DNA from: Planctomycetota bacterium
GTDB lineage: Bacteria; Planctomycetota; MHYJ01; JACPRB01
Assembly (NCBI GenBank): GCA_023261405.1
Contig: JAHFOZ010000165.1
Location: 2,067-10,305, forward strand
Reading direction: 5' to 3'
DNA: 8,239 bases
Translations under genes and position numbers: made by a program
The notes under the pieces: generated by a model
Database searches by the model: none
The model's input: the letters and a program-made list of their open reading frames with translations, nothing else
What the model was told of the DNA's origin: nothing
Shown here: positions 1-8,170 of the stretch, piece by piece
Layout of the letters: each line of letters begins with the position of its first letter
How positions within the stretch are numbered: the stretch's first letter is position 1

Positions 1-2099
1 CATTCGTTCTTGAGGCGATGGACGCCCGCCTGCGATCCCGCGTCCTCCCCGGCCGTCACGTGCTGGACGGCAAAACCCAGGCGCTCGTCGATCTGCTTGT
101 CCGTGAGGGTCTCGAGGTCCTCGCTCTCCCGGAGGTCGGGCGTCACGGCGAACGCCGCGCCCTCCCCGGACACATCGCCCTCCGCCAGGATCCGGTAGAC
201 CCCGGCGCGCGGCGTATTCGGGGCCGTGACGACGGGCTGCCCGTCCACCAGCTCCGGCACGCCTAGGCGCGCGCGACGCCCCTCCGGATCGGCCGAGGTG
301 AAGACTTTCCCCGCCTCCGTCGAGGGAGGCCGCCACTTGAGCGGCTCGCCGGCCGTGACGTTGTGGACGTCCGTGTGCCCCGAGAGGAGGCGCGCGAGCG
401 CCACGTGCACGAAGGGCAGGTAGGTGTGGCGCAGCGGCCAGTCGGTCCAGCGAAGGTCGGCCGAGGAGGTCACCAGCATCACCGTCCCGGCGCCCGCCTT
501 CCCCGTGACCACGAGCGGCTTCCGGTTCCCGTACCGGAGGTCGATCGAGACCCCGGGCTGCCCGCGGTCCTCCACCCCGAGCCACTGCATCACGTGCGTC
601 TGGTCGAGGCGGCTGAGCGGCTCCTCCCGGAACGCCGCAAGGAAGCCCTTGGGGTCGGCGGAGTTGGGGTCGATCCCGAGCGTCGCGCCGGGCGGGACGG
701 ACTCCACGCCGGTCAGCCTCGCGGGAAGGATCTTGTGCTCGTCCCAGAACACGCGGTTGTAGAGCTCGGGCGATACGCGCGGGCCCGCGAAGACGAGGAG
801 CCCCTTCCCCTCGCGCACGAAGCCTGCGAGCCGCTCCACGAACTCGGAGGAGAGCGCCCCCGGGCTGTTCTCCCCGGTCGCCTGGACCGGGGCGTTGACC
901 AGGACGCAGGCGTCTGCATCGGCCAGGAGCGCGGGCGACGCATCCGCCGGCGTGACGGCGCGCGGCTGCAGGTGGTACGCGGGCCAGGCCGATTCGGGGA
1001 CCGGCCGGAGGCTGTGCATCAGGTAGAAGGTCGCCGCGTTTTCGGGCTTGAGGTCGCTCGAGGCGCCGTCCACCACCAGGACCCGGGCCTGGTCGCGCAC
1101 CGGGAGTACTTTGACATAGCGGTTGTCGGCCTCGAGCTCGTCGGGCGCCACGGAAGCGGTGACCGTGCGGAAACCCGCGCGGTCGAGCTTGGCGGAGAGC
1201 GTGACGGCGAGCGTCTCGCCCGGCGCGAGGACGGCCACGGGCTGCGACTCGCGGTCACGCGTGCGGCCATCCACCTCGAGCGTCACGGTGAGGTCCCGGA
1301 CAGCCTCGGCGCCGGAGTTCCGCAGCAGGACCGCGAAGCCCACGCGCTCTCCCGTATGCGGGATCCCCGACTGGGCGGCGATCCCCGTCACCGAGACGTT
1401 GCGCGGCACTCGCGAGCCGCAGCGGACCAGGTAGAGCGCCGCCCCCTTGCCGAGGTCCTGGAGCCTGGCGGTGAGCGCGGCCTGCTGCTGGTCCCATCCG
1501 CGGCGCTGGAGGTCGGAGATCAGGTAGACCTCCTTGTTGACCGAGTGGCCGCGCCCGAGCGCCTCCGCCGCCTCGCCGGCGCCCGGCAGGAAGTCGGTGG
1601 AGAGGTGGCTCAGCTCGACGGACTTGATGATCTGGCGCGCCTGGTCGAGGTTCGAAGCCGCGAGGGGCCCCAGGAGCCGCGCGCGGTCGGCGCAGGCGAC
1701 CACCTGCGCCGTCGAGTGCTGCGGCAGGCGGTCGATGATCGAAAGGGCGGAAACTTTGGCGCGGTCCAGGAGCGTGCCGTTCCCCTCGCGGGCGCCCATG
1801 CTGTAGGACGTGTCGATGAGGAGGACGGCGTCCACGGCCTCGCTGTCCGAGGCGTTGCGCGAGACGGACGAGGGCCGCGCGAGGGCGAAGCCCAGGAGCG
1901 CCAGGAGGAGCGTGCGGGCGGCGAGGAGGAGGAGTTCCTGGAAGCGCAGGCGCCGGCTGGTCTGCTCGACGCTGGTGAGGAGAAACTTCATGGCGGCCCA
2001 GGGGACCGTGCGGTAGCGGCTGCGGTAGAAAAGGTGGAGGATGACGGGGATGCTGGCGGCGGCGACGCCCCAGAGCATGAGGGGGGCGAGGAAGCCCAT
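1..2099 (-). CDS. BatA-type membrane protein with VWA domain and GATase-like region (3' end missing)
   Basis: The gene runs off the left edge; 699 residues are visible. I translated it by hand from the reverse complement. Residues 1-75 look like the aerotolerance-regulator (BatA) N-terminal domain: a transmembrane helix near 3-23, a basic stretch with RYRTVPW, and a second helix near 56-73. A VWA domain follows, with the MIDAS motif DTSYSM at 96-101 (D96, S98, S100) and LISDLQRRGW near 193-202. Residues 240-335 resemble a beta-sandwich, ending in the usual EADNRYVKV. Residues 338-575 resemble the glutamine-amidotransferase-like fold common in this family (LLVFAGPRV, then SSADLRWTDWPLRHTYLPF). 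Related proteins usually end in a short C-terminal transmembrane helix, so probably only a few dozen residues are missing. Start ATG 2099-2097 shares one base with the upstream DUF58 stop and has a perfect AGGAGG. It is the third visible gene of the moxR operon. The envelope role is inferred; the client is unknown. Confidence 0.88.
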   Translation of the reverse strand, partial: MGFLAPLMLWGVAAASIPVILHLFYRSRYRTVPWAAMKFLLTSVEQTSRRLRFQELLLLAARTLLLALLGFALARPSSVSRNASDSEAVDAVLLIDTSYSMGAREGNGTLLDRAKVSALSIIDRLPQHSTAQVVACADRARLLGPLAASNLDQARQIIKSVELSHLSTDFLPGAGEAAEALGRGHSVNKEVYLISDLQRRGWDQQQAALTARLQDLGKGAALYLVRCGSRVPRNVSVTGIAAQSGIPHTGERVGFAVLLRNSGAEAVRDLTVTLEVDGRTRDRESQPVAVLAPGETLAVTLSAKLDRAGFRTVTASVAPDELEADNRYVKVLPVRDQARVLVVDGASSDLKPENAATFYLMHSLRPVPESAWPAYHLQPRAVTPADASPALLADADACVLVNAPVQATGENSPGALSSEFVERLAGFVREGKGLLVFAGPRVSPELYNRVFWDEHKILPARLTGVESVPPGATLGIDPNSADPKGFLAAFREEPLSRLDQTHVMQWLGVEDRGQPGVSIDLRYGNRKPLVVTGKAGAGTVMLVTSSADLRWTDWPLRHTYLPFVHVALARLLSGHTDVHNVTAGEPLKWRPPSTEAGKVFTSADPEGRRARLGVPELVDGQPVVTAPNTPRAGVYRILAEGDVSGEGAAFAVTPDLRESEDLETLTDKQIDERLGFAVQHVTAGEDAGSQAGVHRLKNE

Positions 2100-2111
2100 C
2101 AGATCCTCCTC
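2097..2111 (-). promoter_or_regulatory. Shine-Dalgarno and overlapping stop-start (TGATG) joining the DUF58 and VWA genes
   Basis: On the minus strand AGGAGG lies at 2110-2105, five bases before ATG 2099-2097. The DUF58 stop TGA (2101-2099) shares its last base with the ATG. The ribosome site sits inside the end of the DUF58 reading frame. This is a standard arrangement for translational coupling and fixes the start of the VWA gene. Confidence 0.8.
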
Positions 2112-2989
2112 ACCCGGAGGCGTCGTGCCAGGTAGGTGGCGAGCGTCTCGCCGAGGGGCTTCGAGGTATCCATGAGGACGTAATCGCAGCGGTTGGCCAC
2201 GCAGCCCTCCTGCAACTCCTTCAGGTATGCCTGGAGCGCCTTGAGGTACGAGGGGCGGATGAGTTGCGGGCGGGTGAGGAGATGCATCTTCTCCTCCATC
2301 CCGTCGAACTTCACCATGCCCTCGAAGGGGAAGCCGATCTCCTCCTCGTGGAGGACGTGGAAGACCGTGACCTCGTGGCCCATGAATCGCAGGTGGCGGA
2401 GCCCCTCGAGGATGCCCGGCACCTCGTCGAGGCAGTCGGAGATGAGGAAGACAAGGCCGCGGCGGCGGACCTTCTCGGCGAGCGAGTGGAGGAGCGGTCC
2501 GATGGCGGTCTTCTCCTGCGGCTCGGTGCCCTCGAGGGCGCGGAGGATCTGCTGGACGTGGCCGGGCTGGCTGCCGTGCGGGACCTGGAGGCGCCACCCG
2601 GCGTCGAAGATGCTGAGCCCGGCCGAATCGCGCTGCTGGATGATGAGGTAGGAGAGCGCGGCGGCGAGGATCTTGGCGTACCCCAGCTTGTTCTGATCCC
2701 CCTCGCCGAAGAGCATGGAGCGGCTGGCGTCGAGCACGATGTGGCCGACGAAGTTCGTCTCCTGCTCGTACTGCTTGATCGCGTAGCGCTCGTTGCGGCC
2801 GTAAACGCGCCAGTCGATGTAGCGGATGTCGTCGCCGGGGACGTACTCGCGGTGCTGGATGAACTCGACCGAGAACCCGTGGTACGGGCTCTTGTGGTCG
2901 CCGACGCGCATGCCCTCGACGACGGCGCGGGCCTTCAGGCCCAGGGCCTCCGCCTTCGAGATGACGTCGGTTCTCAGCAGCGTCGCCAC
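2099..2989 (-). CDS. DUF58 family protein (MoxR-associated, VWA-like)
   Basis: A 296-residue protein of normal length for the compact, soluble DUF58 type. No transmembrane helix is evident. The diagnostic DUF58 segment is at 52-79 (GDDIRYIDWRVYGRNERYAI onward). It is followed by a VWA-like strand with a MIDAS-type motif, VLDASRSM at 85-92 (D87, S89, S91), and a later acidic strand LISDC at 182-186. DUF58 proteins are almost always encoded next to MoxR ATPases and are thought to serve as adaptors or partners of the ATPase; their biochemistry is poorly known. The start is GTG (2989-2987) behind a modest GGGGAA. It lies 62 bases after the moxR stop and overlaps the next gene by one base, so it is the middle gene of the operon. 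Family assignment is firm; the specific role is inferred. Confidence 0.93.
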   Translation of the reverse strand: MATLLRTDVISKAEALGLKARAVVEGMRVGDHKSPYHGFSVEFIQHREYVPGDDIRYIDWRVYGRNERYAIKQYEQETNFVGHIVLDASRSMLFGEGDQNKLGYAKILAAALSYLIIQQRDSAGLSIFDAGWRLQVPHGSQPGHVQQILRALEGTEPQEKTAIGPLLHSLAEKVRRRGLVFLISDCLDEVPGILEGLRHLRFMGHEVTVFHVLHEEEIGFPFEGMVKFDGMEEKMHLLTRPQLIRPSYLKALQAYLKELQEGCVANRCDYVLMDTSKPLGETLATYLARRLRVRRI

Positions 2990-3051
2990 GGTTCCCCGCT
3001 CAAATCACGGCCACTTGAAACACTCGTGCTCCACCGGTTTCCGCCGCGCGG

Positions 3052-4089
<1,038 letters not shown>

Positions 4090-4092
4090 CGT

Positions 4093-4101
4093 CTCACCCC
4101 C
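4093..4101 (-). promoter_or_regulatory. Ribosome binding site of the moxR-type gene
   Basis: The minus strand reads GGGGGTGAG, matching the anti-Shine-Dalgarno complement GGAGGTGA at seven of eight positions, with about seven bases between its core and ATG 4089. It decides the start in favour of the 345-residue product over the longer open frame. Confidence 0.7.
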
Positions 4102-4218
4102 GTTGCGTTGACCCCGCTGCCCGCTCCCCGACCCGGCCTCCGGGCGCGAATCTGACCCAAGTGTCATAACCCTGAGAAGGGAAAACGTTTCGTCAATTGC
4201 GCTACGGATCACCTTCAA

Positions 4219-7173
4219 ATGGCGCTGGCGTTCCCGGCGTCACCTCCGATCCCGCGATTCCCGGGCCGCTGGCAAGCCCTCGCGGTTCCCTTGCGAGGTT
4301 TTTCCACCATTATTGATGCAGCACGCTACAATCATTGCGCCTTGAAAAAACCATTCTCGGGTTCCGGCATCCTCCGGGCCTCGCTTCGCTGCCTGGGGGT
4401 GGCGGCGGCGTACGCAGGCACGGGAAAGCTCGGCCTCCTCCTCGCCATCCCTCCGGGATACGCCACCGCTCTCTGGCCTCCCTCGGGAATCGCCCTGGCG
4501 GCGCTGCTCATCTTCGGGCCCAGGCTCTGGCCCGGCGTCCTCCTGGGCTCGTTCGCCGTGAACCTGTCCATCTCCTACGACGCGACGGGAGGCTGGGCCA
4601 CCCATCGCTCGATCCTTCTCGCCTTCACCATCGCCGGCGGCGCGGCCCTCCAGGCGCTGGCCGGCGCCGCCCTGGTGCGGCGGTTCGTGGGATTCCCCCT
4701 TGAACTCCTGCGCGAGCGGGAGACCGTCAAGTTCCTCTTCCTGGCGGGCCCGCTGAGCTGCCTCGTCAACGCGACGATCAGCGTCGCGGCGCTCCTCCTG
4801 ATCGGGGCCGTCCAGGCCCGGGACTTCGCGTACAGCTGGTGGACCTGGTGGCTGGGAGATGCCATCGGCATCGCCGTGGTCGCCCCGCTGGTCCTCATCG
4901 CCCTGGCAGAACCGCGGGAGGTCTGGAGGCGGAGGGCGACCACGATCGCGCTGCCCCTCGCTGCAACTCTGAGCGTGATCTGCGCGTTCTTCGTCTGGGT
5001 CAGTTCGCTGGAAACCCGGCACACCCAGTCCAAGTTCTCCGACGACACGGAGGACATGACCCGCTCCGTGCGGGACGGCCTCGAGCGCGGCCTGCTCATG
5101 CTCCAATCACTCGGCGGCCTGCTCGAGACCGTCCCCGAGGACAACGTGGCGTTACTCTCCGCGTTCACACGGCATGCGGTTCCCGTCCACCCCGGCCTCC
5201 AGGCGATCTCCTGGAACCCCGTCGTGAAGGCCGGGGATCGTGCGGCGTTCGAGGAGCGCGCCCGGCGATCCGGGTACGACGGTTACCGGATCGTGGAAGC
5301 AGACGGGACACCCTCGCCGCCCCGCGAGGAGCACGTCGCCGTCCTGCACATCGAACCCCGTGAGTTCCACTCGATCGCGCGCGGGTTTGACGTCTCGTCG
5401 GAACCGGGCCGGCGGGAGGCGCTCCGGCGGGCCCGGGAGACGGGACTCCCGGCCGCCACGGGGCGGATTCATCTGGTGCAGGAAAGCGAGAAAGAGTACG
5501 GCATCCTGGTGTTCCATCCCGTCTACGCCCCCGGCATGGCCGGAACAAGTAACCCCTCCCCTTCCGAGCGGGAGCCCCGGGGTTACGCCACTGCGATCTT
5601 CCGCATGGGCGAGTTCATGAGGTCGGCGCTCCAGGCGCATTCCTCCCCGGAGATCGGAATCACCGTCGAAGACGAGGGCAGCGGAGGCCCTCCGCTCTGG
5701 ACGAACGACCGGAAACCGCCCTCCGAGGCGGTGACCCGCGGAGAGCTCTTCCACTCCGCCCGATTCGAGGTCGCCGGGCGCACGTGGCGGGTAAGCTACC
5801 GGGGCACCCCCTCCTACTGGCTCAGCCAGGCTACCCTGAGGCCCTGGGTGGCCCTGGCCGGCGGAATGGGCTTTGCCGCTCTCCTCGGCGCGTTTCTGCT
5901 CGTCGTCACCGGGCGGACGGTCATCATGGAGCGTCTGGGCGTGGAACGCGCCCTGGAGATGTCGCGCGCCAATGAGGTGCTCCAGCGCGAAGTCACCGAG
6001 CGGCGGCAGGCTCAAGAGGCTCTCCTGGGAAAGGAGGCCGAACTGCGCCAGGCCCAGAAGATGGACGCCATCGGCCGGCTCGCCGGGGGGGTCGCCCACG
6101 ACTTCAACAACCTCCTCACGGCCATCCTCGGGTACGCAAGCCTCCTGGCCTCCCGGATGGACAGAGCCCACCCGGAGCAGGAGGAAGTCCGTGGGATTCT
6201 CAAGGCCGGGGAGCGCGCCGCCGAGCTCACCCGCCAACTTCTGGCATTCAGCCGGAAGCAGGTCCTGCAGGCCAAGCTCGTCAACCTCAATGCGGTGGTC
6301 CGCCAGATGGATGGGATGCTCCGCCGGGTGCTCCGCGAGGACATCGAGGTGAAGGCCGCCCTCCAGCCGGATCTTTGGCCGATCTGGATGGACCCCGGCC
6401 AGCTGGAACAGGTGATCGTCAACCTCGTCGTGAACGCCCGGGACGCGATGCCCCGCGGAGGCCTCCTGACGTTGGAGACGCGCAACATCGACGAAGGCGC
6501 GTCGCCCTCCGGCCCTCACGTCCTTCTGGCCGTGCACGACACCGGCGAGGGCATGAGCGCGGAGGTCCGGTCCCATCTCTTTGAACCGTTCTTCACGACG
6601 AAGGAGGTGGGAAAGGGGACGGGCCTGGGCCTCCCCACCGTCTACGGGATCGTCAAGCAGAGCGGCGGACATGTCACGGCCGACAGCGAAGTCGGAAAGG
6701 GAAGCGTCTTCCGCCTCTACTTCCCCAGGGGCGCCGGGGTCCCGGAAGAGGCCCGGCGGCAGACCCCCAAGCCCATCCCCCGCCCCGGACACGAATCGAT
6801 CCTGCTCGTGGAGGACGAGGCGTCCGTGCGCCATCTCTGCCGCGCTGTGCTGGAGAAGCAGGGATACCGCGTCCGGACGGCGACGAACGGGGAGGAGGCG
6901 CTGGCCGCGGTGACCGCGACCGCCGCCCCCGTCGATCTCGTCGTGACCGACCTGGTGATGCCCAAGCTGGGCGGATTCGACTTGATGAAGCGGCTGCGCC
7001 ATGACCGTCCTGGAGTGAAGGCGCTCTTCATCTCCGGCTATTCCGAGAGCGCGGTCTTCAAGCACGAGCAGTTCGACCGGGATTCCGACTTCTTGAGCAA
7101 GCCGTTCACCCCGGACAGCCTCCTCGCGCGCGTGCGGGCGCTCCTGGACCTCGAACCGGTCTCGTCAAGCTGA
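4219..7173 (+). CDS. MASE1-CHASE hybrid sensor histidine kinase with C-terminal receiver
   Basis: Residue numbers are from ATG 4219. Residues ~57-265 carry at least six hydrophobic helices with MASE1 features (ATALWPPSGIALA at 83-95, WWTWWLGDAIG at 207-217). Residues ~285-465 form a periplasmic CHASE ligand-sensing domain (LQAISWNPVV, FHPVYAP). A transmembrane helix at ~542-564 and a coiled coil at ~570-612 follow. HisKA has GGVAHDFNN with phospho-acceptor H627. The ATPase domain has NLVVNARDAMP at 735-745, DTGEGM at 774-779, FEPFFTTK at 788-795 and GKGTGLGL at 798-805. The receiver has acidic D866/E867, phospho-acceptor D911, S939 and K961. All catalytic residues are intact, so it should autophosphorylate and pass phosphate to its own receiver; an external phosphotransfer partner and output are not encoded here. 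The start is uncertain: ATG 4219 lacks a Shine-Dalgarno, codons ~25-44 lose the GC-rich third position, and in-frame TTG 4342 (943 residues) is an alternative. Confidence 0.93.
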   Translation: MALAFPASPPIPRFPGRWQALAVPLRGFSTIIDAARYNHCALKKPFSGSGILRASLRCLGVAAAYAGTGKLGLLLAIPPGYATALWPPSGIALAALLIFGPRLWPGVLLGSFAVNLSISYDATGGWATHRSILLAFTIAGGAALQALAGAALVRRFVGFPLELLRERETVKFLFLAGPLSCLVNATISVAALLLIGAVQARDFAYSWWTWWLGDAIGIAVVAPLVLIALAEPREVWRRRATTIALPLAATLSVICAFFVWVSSLETRHTQSKFSDDTEDMTRSVRDGLERGLLMLQSLGGLLETVPEDNVALLSAFTRHAVPVHPGLQAISWNPVVKAGDRAAFEERARRSGYDGYRIVEADGTPSPPREEHVAVLHIEPREFHSIARGFDVSSEPGRREALRRARETGLPAATGRIHLVQESEKEYGILVFHPVYAPGMAGTSNPSPSEREPRGYATAIFRMGEFMRSALQAHSSPEIGITVEDEGSGGPPLWTNDRKPPSEAVTRGELFHSARFEVAGRTWRVSYRGTPSYWLSQATLRPWVALAGGMGFAALLGAFLLVVTGRTVIMERLGVERALEMSRANEVLQREVTERRQAQEALLGKEAELRQAQKMDAIGRLAGGVAHDFNNLLTAILGYASLLASRMDRAHPEQEEVRGILKAGERAAELTRQLLAFSRKQVLQAKLVNLNAVVRQMDGMLRRVLREDIEVKAALQPDLWPIWMDPGQLEQVIVNLVVNARDAMPRGGLLTLETRNIDEGASPSGPHVLLAVHDTGEGMSAEVRSHLFEPFFTTKEVGKGTGLGLPTVYGIVKQSGGHVTADSEVGKGSVFRLYFPRGAGVPEEARRQTPKPIPRPGHESILLVEDEASVRHLCRAVLEKQGYRVRTATNGEEALAAVTATAAPVDLVVTDLVMPKLGGFDLMKRLRHDRPGVKALFISGYSESAVFKHEQFDRDSDFLSKPFTPDSLLARVRALLDLEPVSSS
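4327..4332 (+). promoter_or_regulatory. Candidate -10 box for the kinase gene
   Basis: TACAAT matches the TATAAT consensus at five of six positions and sits in an AT-rich patch. A transcript would start near 4339-4342, almost on the in-frame TTG at 4342, giving a leaderless or nearly leaderless message. No convincing -35 box is present: the nearest, TTTCCA at 4301-4306, leaves a 20-base gap. It would be internal to the gene if translation starts at 4219. Confidence 0.25.
5549..5586. repeat. In-frame palindromic element inside the CHASE-coding region
   Basis: Perfect 8-bp arms GTAACCCC (5549-5556) and GGGGTTAC (5579-5586) enclose 22 bases. A second inverted pair, CTCCC (5556-5560) and GGGAG (5570-5574), lies within. 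It encodes kinase residues 444-456 (SNPSPSEREPRGY), a Pro/Ser/Glu/Arg-rich loop between FHPVYAP and the next strand ATAIFRMGEF. Peptides of this flavour are typical of GC-rich dispersed palindromes read in frame, so I infer an inserted repeat. Only one copy is visible in this window. Confidence 0.5.
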
Positions 7174-7201
7174 ACTTCTGCCGATCCGCGCAGCACGCAC
7201 A

Positions 7202-7243
7202 CTCCTTCGCCCTCCGAAGGGTTGAGTTTCGGGGGGCGAGCCC
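7202..7243 (+). repeat. 42-bp inverted repeat, copy A (between kinase and hydrolase stop codons)
   Basis: This copy matches the reverse complement of 8060-8101 at 34 of 42 positions without gaps. It begins 29 bases after the kinase stop and its last base is the first position of the hydrolase stop triplet on the plus strand. The best-conserved parts are CTCCTTCGC at the left end and GGGTTGAG in the middle. It contains the hairpin CCTTCG-CCCTC-CGAAGG. The mismatches are not concentrated at any codon position, which favours a nucleotide-level repeat over duplicated coding sequence. Confidence 0.75.
7204..7220. terminator. Possible weak terminator hairpin between convergent genes
   Basis: A perfect 6-bp stem CCTTCG/CGAAGG with a 5-base loop lies 31 bases after the kinase stop codon. 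Its position suits transcription termination for the plus-strand gene. There is no T-run after the stem, so it does not fit a classic intrinsic terminator. It may simply be the palindromic core of the repeat copy it lies in. Confidence 0.3.
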
Positions 7244-8166
7244 TACTTCGCCGGCTTCAGGTGGCGCTCGAAGAACTCCAGGGCCGCCTTCCAGGCCTTC
7301 TCCGCGTCGGCCCCCTTGAACCCGTGGCCCGCCCCCTCCAGGGTGAGCAGCTCGACCTCGACATCGACGGCCTTCAGCCGGTCGCGCATCCAGACCGCCT
7401 GCTCGTGGTTCACGTACTTGTCCTCCGTGCCCTGCAGGAGCAGGGTCGGGGCGGCCGCCGGCGTCGCCCAGTAGAGCGGGCTGGCCAGGATGTGCCGGTG
7501 CCGCTCCTTCACGGCGTCCCCGCCCAGCCAGAGCGGAAGCACCTCCGCCGCGTCGACGCTCTTGCCATACGACTGCGTCAGGTCGCTCGGTCCGTAATAG
7601 TTGACCACGCAGGAGACGCGGCTCGAGAACGCGGCGTTGCCGCCGTCGCCCTCGAACTGCGCGACACCGCCCGTCACCCCGAGGAACTGGGCCAGGTGTC
7701 CGCCCGCCGAATCCCCCACGACGCCGATGCGATCCGGATCGATGGAGTATTTCTCCGCGTTCGCCCGGAGCCAGCGCACCGCGGCCTTGACGTCCTCAAC
7801 CGCCGCCGGGAACGGGTGCTTCGGTGCCAGCCGGTAGGTCACGGTCGCCGCCGCGTACCCCTGCTCCGCCAGCAGACGACATCGCGCGTCCCATCCCTCC
7901 CGCTTCCCGGCGCGGAACCCGCCGCCGTGGATGCAGAGGATGGCCGGCGTCTTCACGGACGGGGCCTTCGGGCGCGCGAGGTTGAGCTGCAGGCCCTCGC
8001 CCCCGGCGCGGGCGTACTCGAGACCCGCCTCGAACGTGATCTCGCGAGCGGGAGCAGACGGGCCCGCCCTCCGTGGCTCAACCCCCCGGAGAGCGAAGGA
8101 GGGGCCGGCGGTGGCATTCGCCACGGCGAGCATCGCGAAGATCGGCAGGGATCGCAGCGTCATCAT
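7243..8166 (-). CDS. Exported alpha/beta hydrolase (HGGG-type esterase/lipase)
   Basis: A 307-residue serine hydrolase. An N-terminal signal peptide is likely at 1-20 (MMTLRSLPIFAMLAVANATA, cleavage near ATA-G), so the enzyme is probably exported. The oxyanion-hole motif HGGG is at 80-83 and the nucleophile elbow GDSAGG has S153. The acid is probably D249 in GTEDKYV, and H281 in GAGHGF completes the triad. YRLAPKHPFPAAVEDVKAAV (111-130) is typical of the hormone-sensitive-lipase-like and BD-FAE-like esterases. It should cleave carboxylic esters; the substrate cannot be read, and acylated plant polysaccharide or small esters are both possible. I chose ATG 8166 (or the adjacent ATG 8163) because GGAGGA lies just upstream. 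The open frame extends to a GTG at 8193 with no spaced ribosome site. It is convergent with the kinase gene. Oddity: residues 22-36, right behind the signal peptide, are encoded by a dispersed repeat. Confidence 0.92.
   Translation of the reverse strand: MMTLRSLPIFAMLAVANATAGPSFALRGVEPRRAGPSAPAREITFEAGLEYARAGGEGLQLNLARPKAPSVKTPAILCIHGGGFRAGKREGWDARCRLLAEQGYAAATVTYRLAPKHPFPAAVEDVKAAVRWLRANAEKYSIDPDRIGVVGDSAGGHLAQFLGVTGGVAQFEGDGGNAAFSSRVSCVVNYYGPSDLTQSYGKSVDAAEVLPLWLGGDAVKERHRHILASPLYWATPAAAPTLLLQGTEDKYVNHEQAVWMRDRLKAVDVEVELLTLEGAGHGFKGADAEKAWKAALEFFERHLKPAK
8060..8101 (-). repeat. 42-bp inverted repeat, copy B (inside the hydrolase coding sequence)
   Basis: This is the reverse-complement partner of 7202-7243, matching at 34 of 42 positions. 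It lies in frame in the hydrolase gene and encodes SFALRGVEPRRAGP (residues 23-36), between the signal peptide and the first predicted strand. Copy A read in the equivalent frame gives SFALRRVEFRGASP. In the hydrolase mRNA the hairpin arms become CCUUCG and CGGGGG, which still pair at all six positions through two G-U wobbles. Confidence 0.72.
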
Positions 8167-8170
8167 GAGT

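Larger units (their letters stand above)
4090..4341. promoter_or_regulatory. Divergent control region between the moxR operon and the kinase gene
   Basis: The region separates two divergent transcripts and is richer in A and T than its surroundings, especially 4165-4220 and 4297-4341. It contains an 8-bp palindrome AAACGTTT (4183-4190) and TGAC-N6-GTCA (4153-4166), which could be a regulator site but is short. For the moxR side, TTGACG (minus strand, 4196-4191) and TTATGA (4169-4164) resemble promoter boxes, but the 21-base gap is too long for a standard sigma-70 promoter. If the kinase starts at ATG 4219, the true intergenic gap is 4090-4218. If it starts at TTG 4342, the whole interval is non-coding. 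Position is firm; individual sites are weak. Confidence 0.45.

Noticed and set aside
363..2135. 590-residue open frame on the plus strand, antisense to the VWA gene
   Set aside because: It is rich in Arg, Glu and Gly with no domain or ribosome site. The minus strand over the same bases encodes a clear BatA/VWA protein. Long antisense frames are expected at this GC content.
4153..4166. TGAC-N6-GTCA as a regulator operator
   Set aside because: The 4-bp arms are too short to stand out from chance. Kept only as a note in the control-region entry.
4164..4196. TTGACG / TTATGA as the moxR promoter
   Set aside because: The 21-base spacer is outside the normal range for a sigma-70 promoter.
4090..4218. 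43-residue N-terminal extension of the MoxR protein
   Set aside because: No ribosome site at 4218, composition unlike the family, and a strong Shine-Dalgarno precedes the internal ATG at 4089.
5152..7065. 637-residue open frame on the minus strand, antisense to the kinase
   Set aside because: Low-complexity His/Asp/Gly/Arg-rich composition with no recognisable motif, opposite an intact kinase with all catalytic boxes.
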